From the NCBI RefSeq assembly GCF_029867415.1, contig NW_026705911.1, positions 186,001 through 250,000 of the forward strand: 64,000 nucleotides of DNA, in the 5' to 3' direction. The notes beneath the pieces are model-generated. The model saw only the letters and a program-made list of their open reading frames with translations. It ran no database searches and had not been told where the DNA came from. Of this stretch, positions 58,253 through 64,000 are shown in pieces. This DNA comes from Vicia villosa. Its lineage: Eukaryota > Streptophyta > Magnoliopsida > Fabales > Fabaceae. Made by a program: the position numbers and the translations under genes. Numbering within the stretch: the first letter of the stretch is position 1; the number at the start of each line of letters is the position of its first letter.

Positions 58253-58972
58253 ATGGCCGGTGATACTCCAACACCTACATCTACATCTGGCTCTGCTGAG
58301 CAATACAATGGAAATGGTAACAATGGCTACACTAGACCACCAGTATTCGATGGTGAAAACTTTGAATATTCGAAAGATAAACTCGAAAGTTACTTTCTTG
58401 GATTAGATGGTGACTTATGGGATCTTCTGGTGGATGGTTACAAACATCTGGTGAAAGCTAGTGGAGTAAAGCTGACAAGACAAGAAATGAGTGATGATCA
58501 AAAGAAGCAATACAAAAATCATCACAAGTCAAGGACTATTTTGCTTAATGCTATCTCTCACGCTGAATATGAGAAGATATCTAACAGGGAAACTGCCCAT
58601 GACATATATGAATCATTGAAAATGACTCATGAAGGAAATGCCCAAGTCAAGGAGACTAAAGCTCTTGCTTTAATCCAGAAATATGAAGCCTTCAAGATGG
58701 AGGATGATGAAAATATTGAAACAATGTTCTCAAGATTTCAAACTCTAACTGCTGGATTAAAAGTTCTTGACAAGGGATACACAAAGGCTGATCACGTCAA
58801 GAAGATCATCAGAAGCTTGCCAAGAAGATGGGGTCCTATGGTGACTGCATTCAAAATTGCCAAGAACCTGAATGAAGTCTCTCTTGAAGAGTTGATCAGT
58901 GCTCTGAGGAGTCATGAAATTGAGTTAGATGCTAATGAACCTCAGAAGAAAGGTAAGTCAGTTAAAATCTAA
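58253..58972 (+). pseudogene. Gag N-terminal domain (Ty1 type)
   Basis: A 239-residue ORF has a low-complexity start (Thr/Ser/Pro, Asn/Gly) and then the Ty1 Gag capsid-like domain: PPVFDGENFEYSKDKLESYF, a central helical region, NAQVKETKALALIQKYEAF, and IIRSLPRRWGPMVTAF near the end. It matches the UBN2 type of plant Ty1 Gag. It is about 85 nt downstream of the PBS. It ends early through a small frameshift before the zinc knuckle; the frame is picked up at about 59081. Confidence 0.88.
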
Positions 58973-59080
58973 TTATAAAAAAATGTACTAACGCATTTCA
59001 GGCTAAAGAAGAAGATTCTGAAGAATCAAAATCTGGAAGAAGAAGATGAACTGTCCATGATCTCTAGAAGGGTAAACTAA

Positions 59081-60172
59081 CTCTGGAAAAGCAAGCATAG
59101 GAAGTTCAAGAACTTCAAAAGTTCTAAGAAGCTTGAAAAAGGAGAATCTTCTGGAAGCAGAAGATATGACAAGAAGAAGGTCACATGCTTTGAGTGCAAT
59201 GAGCCAGGACATTACAAGAGTGAGTGTCCAAAGCATCAGAAGGAGAAGCCCAAGAAGAAGTTTCATAAGAAGAAAGGTCTTATGGCAACTTGGGATGATT
59301 CAGATTCATCAGAATCAGACTCTGAAGGCGAGGAGGCAAACATTGCGCTGATGGCCACAGTTCATGATGGATCAGAATCTACATCAGACTCAGATTCTGA
59401 AGAGGTATTTTATGAACTATCTAGAGAAGAGTTAGTTTCCAGTTTAACAGAACTTCTGGAACTCAAGGCTCATCTTAGTATCAAATACAAAAAGCTGAAA
59501 AAGCTATTTGAATCTGAAACTAAGAAGCTGGAAGTAGAAAATTCTGAACAGAAGGAAAAAGTTTTAAAATTATCCAAAGATGTTGGATCTCCTTCTGACT
59601 CAAAAAAGTCTATTCCTAGTCTGAACCATATTCTTAAAGAATACGACTTTAGCTTTAGGATGTTCTTATCTAGAGGTATTGGAAGAAGTCAACTTGCCTC
59701 TATGAGATATGCTGTTAGTGGAAACAAGAGAGTTGGCATAGGCTATGAGGGTGATACCCCATACAAACTTGAACCTGTAGATGATATGAAAATCACATAC
59801 AAGCCATTGTATGATCAGTTCAAGTATGGCCACTCCCATGATATTAAGCTCACCTCACATGCTAAAAGCTTTCACGTTACACACACTAAGAAGCATGTGA
59901 CACAAAATAGAAAATATCATGTTGCTCAACCTAAGGAATATCATGCTGTACCTCCTGTTAATTATAATGCTAAACCCAAGTTCAATCAGAACATGAGGAG
60001 AACTAACAAGAAAGGGCCCAAGAAAATGTGGGTACCTAAGGAAAAGATTGTTCCCGTTGCAGATATCCTTGGCTGCAAAGAAGACAAAGGAAAGCATGTC
60101 ACGGTACCTGGACTCTGGGTGCTCGCGGCACATGACGGGAAAAAGGTCTATGTTCCAAGACCTGGTGCTTAA
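59081..60172 (+). pseudogene. Gag C-terminal part with zinc knuckle, running into protease region
   Basis: The frame is open from after TAA 59078-59080. It contains the knuckle CFECNEPGHYKSEC (C-x2-C-x4-H-x4-C, about 59186-59227), a Lys-rich stretch, an acidic Asp/Ser/Glu-rich region (about 59297-59400), a helical region and a His/Lys-rich linker. The protease reading frame is lost near 60100, so the last 20-25 residues before the stop are out of frame. Confidence 0.82.
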
Positions 60173-60677
60173 ATCTGTTGGAGAAGTTAAGTTTGGAGGA
60201 AATCAGAAGGGCAAGATAATTGGCTCAGGAACCATAAGTACTGGTAACTCTCCTTATATAACTAATGTTCTTCTGGTAGATGGATTAGCTCATAACTTAT
60301 TGTCCATAAGTCAATTAAGTGATAATGGTAATGACATAATCTTTGATCAAAAGTCTTGTCAGGCTGTAAGTCAGAAGGATGGCTCAATCCTATTTACAGG
60401 CAAGAGAAATAATAACATTTACAAGATTGATCTTCAGGATCTTAAGAATCAGAAGGTAACTTGTCTTATGTCTGTTAGCAAAGAGCAATGGGTCTGGCAC
60501 AAAAGATTAGGCCATGCTAGTTTGAGAAAGATTTCTCAGATTAACAAACTAAATCTGGTCAGAGGACTCCCTAATTTGAAATACAAATCAGATGCTCTTT
60601 GCGAAGCATGTCAGAAAGGGAAGTTTTCCAAACCTGCATTCAAGTCTAAGAATGTTGTCTCTTCCTCTAGGCCCTAG
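60048..60677 (+). pseudogene. protease and GAG-pre-integrase domain (Ty1 type)
   Basis: The aspartic protease active site is DSGCSRHMTG (residues 22-31 of this frame), followed by VGEVKFGGNQKGKIIGSGTI and LLVDGLAHNLLSISQL. The pre-integrase zinc finger follows with WHKRLGHASL and CEACQKGKF. The true domain starts near 60090; the first residues of this frame are upstream out-of-frame sequence. It ends in a stop created by a 1-bp loss relative to the left Ty1 element (about 60671-60675). Confidence 0.88.
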
Positions 60678-61147
60678 AACTTCTGCACATTGATCTATTT
60701 GGCCCAATCAAAACAGCATTTGTCAGAGGGAAGAAATATGAATTAGTCATCGTAGATGATTATAGTCGCTGGACATGGGTAAAGTTCTTGAAACACAAGG
60801 ATGAGTCTCATTCAGTGTTCTTTGAATTCTGCACTCAGATCCAATCTGAGAAAGAGTGTAAAATCATAAAGGTCAGAAGTGATCATGGTGGCGAATTTGA
60901 GAACAGATTCTTTGAGGTTTACTTCAAAGAAAATGGTATTGCCCATGATTTCTCTTGCCCTAGAACTCCACAACAAAATGGAGTTGTAGAGCGAAAGAAT
61001 AGGACTCTACAAGAAATGGCCATAACCATGATCAATGAAACCAATATGGCTAAGCATTTCTGGGCAGAAGCAATAAACACTGCATGTTATATTCAGAATA
61101 GAATCTCTATTAGACCTATTCTTAATAAGACTCCTTATGAATTGTGA
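60674..61147 (+). pseudogene. integrase core (Ty1 type)
   Basis: The catalytic D, D and E lie in HIDLFGPI, VRSDHGGEF and NGVVERKN. It is closely similar to the left Ty1 integrase. It ends at TGA 61145-61147 where the left element has TGG. A further 1-bp insertion in a T-run near 61175 moves the remainder into the next frame. Confidence 0.88.
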
Positions 61148-62624
61148 AAGAACAGAAAGCCCAACATTTTATTTTTTTCATCCTTTTGGATGTGTGTGTT
61201 TTATTCTGAATACTAAAGATCATCTGAGTAAGTTTGATTCTAAGGCACATAAGTGTTTCCTTCTTGGATATTCTGAACGCTCTAAAGGCTATAGAGTATA
61301 CAATACTCAAACATTGATTGTTGAAGAATCAATCAATATCATATTTGATGATAAGCTTGGTCTTGAAAAGCCAAAGCAGTTTGAGAATTTTGCAGATATA
61401 GATATCTCAATTTCAGAAGCTGAAGAACCAAGATGCGAAGTATCAGAAGCTGAAGAACCCAGAAGCAAAGGATCGGAAGATCAAGTTGCTGCTTCTTTAG
61501 AGAATCTCATAATTTTTGAAGAGCCAACTGTCAGAAGATCTTCTAGACTCTACTCTGCTCACCGAGAAGATGTTATTCTTGGAAAGAAAGAAGATCCTAT
61601 CAAAACAAGAGCATTCCTTAAGAACAATGCAGAAGGTCAATTAGGTCTTGTTTCTCTGATCGAGCCAACTTCTATTGATCAAGCTCTAGAAGATGCAGAC
61701 TGGATAATTGCCATGCAAGAAGAACTAAATCAGTTTACAAGGAATGATGTGTGGGATCTTGTTCCTAGACCAAAAGGATTTAACATCACTGGTACGAAGT
61801 GGATCTTCAGAAAGAAGCTAAGCGAAAAAGGAGAAGTTGTAAGAAATAAAGCCAGACTGGTTGCTCAGGCATATAGTCAACAAGAAGGTATAAACTATAC
61901 AGAAACCTTTGCACCAGTGGCCAGGTTAGAATCTATTGGCTTATTGATTTCTTTTGCCACTCAACATAACATCACTCTATATCAGATGGATGTTAAGAGT
62001 GCCTTCTTAATTGGTTATATAGATGAGGAAGTCTATGTCCACCAACCTCCTGGTTTTGAAGACTCTAAGTCTCCAGATCATATTTTTAAACTAAAGAAAT
62101 CATTATACGGATTGAAGCAAGCTCCTAGAGCTTGGTATGAAAGATTAAGTTCTTTCCTTCTAGGTAAAGGTTTCACTAGAGGAAAAGTGGATACTACTCT
62201 CTTTTGTAAAACCTTTAAAAAGGATCTTTTAATTTGCCAAATTTATGTTGATGATATTATATTTGGAACATCTAATGCTACACTTGGAAAGGAGTTTGCT
62301 AAGTCTATGCTGGCTGAGTTTGAATTGAGCATGATGGGAGAACTCAAGTATTTCCTTGGGATCCAGATCAATCAAACATCAGAAGGAACGTATGTTCACC
62401 AAACCAAGTATGTGAAAGAACTTCTGAAGAAGTTTAATCTTTCTGAAAGCAAAGAAGCAAAGACTCCTATGCATCCAACGTGTATCTTAGGTAAGGATGA
62501 GGTAAGTAAGAAGGTAGATCAGAAGTTGTACAGAGGTATGATTGGATCTCTTCTATATCTTACTGCTTCTAGACGTGATATTTTATTCAGTGTGTCTGTG
62601 TGCAAGAATCCAATCAGATCCTAG
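61137..62624 (+). pseudogene. integrase C-terminal region and reverse transcriptase (Ty1 type)
   Basis: A 495-residue frame includes the GYSERSKGYRVYN segment, a variable Glu/Ser linker and the full Ty1 RT: WIFRKKLSEKGEVVRNKARL, the aspartate in QMDVKSAFL, SLYGLKQAPRAWYERL and the catalytic IYVDDIIFG, then LGIQI and YVKELLKKF. Frame is lost near 62600, before RNase H. Confidence 0.92.
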
Positions 62625-63189
62625 AGAATCTCACTTAACAGCTGTTAAGAGAATTCTGAGGTATTTGAAAGGTTCTACTAATGTTGGTTTAGCCTACAGA
62701 AGATCTAAAGAATACAACTTAGTATGATTTTGTGATGCTGATTACGCTGGAGATATAATTGAAAGAAAGAGTACTTCTGGAAGTTGTCAATTTCTTGGAA
62801 GTCATCTGATCTCCTGGTACAGTAAGAAGCAAGCTACAATTGCCCTCTCCACAACAGAAGCAGAATATGTTGCTGCTGCTGGGTGTAGTACTCAGATGCT
62901 CTAGATGAAGAGTCAGCTAGAAGATTATCAGATATATGAGAGTAAAATTCCTATCTTCTGTGATAATACTTCTGCTATTTGTTTGCCTAAGAATCCAATC
63001 TTGCATTCCAAAGCTAAACATATTAAGATCAAACATCATTTCATTAGGGACTATGTTCAGAAGGGTGTTCTATCTTTGAACTTTGTTGATACAGACCATC
63101 AATGGGCTGATATCTTTACAAAACCCATTGCTGAAGATAAGTTTAAGTTCATTATGAAGAATATCAGTATGGATTTATGCCCAGAATGA
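62600..63189 (+). pseudogene. RNase H (Ty1 type) and end of pol
   Basis: One frame holds HLTAVKRILRYLKGSTNVGL, CDADYAGDI (first acidic residue), STTEAEYVAAA, FCDNTSAICL, and the tail KAKHIKIKHHFIRDYVQKG and ADIFTKP. It is interrupted by TGA (62725-62727) and TAG (62902-62904) and ends at 63189. It would degrade template RNA during reverse transcription. Confidence 0.88.
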
Positions 63190-63407
63190 GAAGATGAGAA
63201 GTTCTGACGTATGGATTAGTTCTGAAATGATTTTGCTTTATCTTCTTATAAGAAGTTCTGATGTTGATCAATTAGAAGTTCTGATTCTATTATTACTAAC
63301 GTTTCATTATCTAAGTTGATTCAGATCTTGTTCAACACAAATATGGATATCATCCCTTGAAGACTTGTTCTATTCCATATGATGAACTGGAAGTTCTATG
63401 CGAAACA
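63190..63407 (+). mobile_element. spacer between pol and third ORF of the right Ty1 element
   Basis: Short and non-coding with GAAGTTCTGA repeats. It is much shorter than the leader in the left element and has no CT tract. The ORF start may lie in here, as the reading frame is open from about 63324. Confidence 0.5.
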
Positions 63408-64000
63408 ATGGTGGATTTTGAAAATCTTTTGGAACATGATTTCAAAACCAAGGCTGCAATGTTGGTACAAGGTTGGTCAAACTACTTTGAAAGATTGGTT
63501 GGATCAGTTTATCCTCTCTTGGTCATGGATTTCTGGACTCACGCAACAGGTACTCCAACTGCTATCATCTCCTTCGTATTAGGGCATGAAGTTGTTGTGA
63601 CTGAGAAGATGATAAGGAAGCTGTATGGTCTTGATGACTTAGATGGAATCACAGGTTCTCTTCATGGTAGAGTTGATTGGGATAAATTTGATAAAGAATT
63701 GTCTTCCTCTGGATCTGCATCTCATCAAACTACTTCTTTGAAGCCTTCCTATAGAGTTTGGGCTGAGATTATTCTGGGATCTCTTTATCATAGAAAACTA
63801 TCTCTTGCTGCTACTTATGTAAATCAGGATCAGAAGTATGTACTTTTCTGCATTGGAAAAGGTATAAAAGTTAATCTCTCAAACATTCTCTTTCAACATT
63901 TGAAGACAAATATTGAAGAATCAAGAGATGAAGAACGTAAGAAGAATCCAAGTTTCAAGAAGAACACTATCCCTCTTGCCAGAATGATTTCAGATATTCT
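63408..64000 (+). CDS. third ORF of the right Ty1 element, N-terminal part (open at window edge)
   Basis: From the ATG at 63408 the frame runs to the window end (197 codons) with no stop; it is also open upstream to about 63324, so the true start is uncertain. It aligns with the left third ORF: VMDFWTHA and SFVLGHEVVVTEKMIRKL correspond to LVKEFWVHA and SFVHGKFVVV, and EIILGSLYHRK corresponds to KILLGCFYHRK. The same blocks occur in the Ty3 env-position ORF. Family is probably the putative plant transposon protein domain; role unknown. Unlike gag-pol of the same element, this stretch has no lesion. Confidence 0.7.
   Translation, partial: MVDFENLLEHDFKTKAAMLVQGWSNYFERLVGSVYPLLVMDFWTHATGTPTAIISFVLGHEVVVTEKMIRKLYGLDDLDGITGSLHGRVDWDKFDKELSSSGSASHQTTSLKPSYRVWAEIILGSLYHRKLSLAATYVNQDQKYVLFCIGKGIKVNLSNILFQHLKTNIEESRDEERKKNPSFKKNTIPLARMISDI

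Larger units (their letters stand above)
57103..64000 (+). mobile_element. SIRE/Maximus-like Ty1 element, 5' portion to window edge
   Basis: Order: 5' LTR (57103-58168), PBS, gag, protease, integrase, RT, RNase H, third ORF. It is related to but clearly distinct from the left Ty1 element. The first bases of the LTR are altered (TTTTAGAAC where the other has TGTTAGAAC). Several frameshifts and stops in gag-pol make it non-autonomous now. The 3' LTR is off-window. Confidence 0.9.

Noticed and set aside
1..64000. Host genes, organelle insertions, rRNA genes
   Set aside because: No exon-like coding blocks, splice-consistent homologous segments, organelle or rRNA sequence were recognised; every substantial ORF belongs to a retroelement.

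Overview
The window reads as repeat-dominated plant nuclear DNA. It is probably from a legume of the pea/vetch group (Fabeae), because giant-LTR Ogre-type elements, a Cyclops/Athila-type Ty3 element and SIRE/Maximus-type Ty1 elements occur together; that taxonomic call is an inference. I found no host protein-coding gene, no rRNA and no credible functional tRNA. Essentially everything is LTR retrotransposon sequence, nested several layers deep, and most coding regions are broken by nonsense codons or frameshifts.

Layout from left to right. (1) 1-5319: tail of an Ogre-type element on +, with its polypurine tract followed by a 4,979-bp 3' LTR (341-5319). (2) 5320-40241: one Athila/Cyclops-type Ty3 element on -, about 11.5 kb once later insertions are removed. 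Its 3' LTR is cut by the Ogre LTR (rest off-window) and by a 1,438-bp solo LTR (5734-7171). Its 3' untranslated region is split by a 22.5-kb array (7689-30153). The rest carries an extra ORF (31641-32705), pol and gag (33497-38942), a tRNA-Asp-type PBS (39050-39067) and the 5' LTR (39071-40241). (3) 40242-53112: 3' part of a SIRE/Maximus-like Ty1 element on +, into whose pol the Athila element inserted. It keeps integrase, lacks RT and RNase H, and has a long third ORF (41781-44836). Its 3' LTR is split by a 6.1-kb solo Ogre-type LTR (45977-52084). (4) 53113-about 56620: 5' LTR fragment and shortened internal region of another Ogre-like element on +. (5) 57103-64000: a second SIRE/Maximus-like element on + (5' LTR, gag, protease, integrase, RT, RNase H, start of the third ORF), running off the window.

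The most informative structure is the array at 7689-30153: LTR-internal-LTR-internal-LTR with a 9,274/9,275-bp period, flanked as a whole by one perfect 5-bp target duplication (AGCAC). The middle LTR is a mosaic. Its left part matches the right-hand LTR and the remainder matches the left-hand LTR, as expected from unequal crossing-over between the two LTRs of a single inserted element. The elements in the array are non-autonomous: they keep LTRs, PBS, PPT and a short gag-like ORF but have no protease, RT, RNase H or integrase.

A second theme is a shared accessory ORF. The Ty3 element (31641-32705) and both Ty1 elements (41781-44836 and 63408-64000) carry, downstream of pol, proteins with the same sequence blocks, which I take to be the 'putative plant transposon protein' domain. 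A third theme is the giant LTRs: tRNA-like A-box/B-box modules lie in the same transcriptional orientation, downstream of the TATA box, in two different Ogre-type LTR families.
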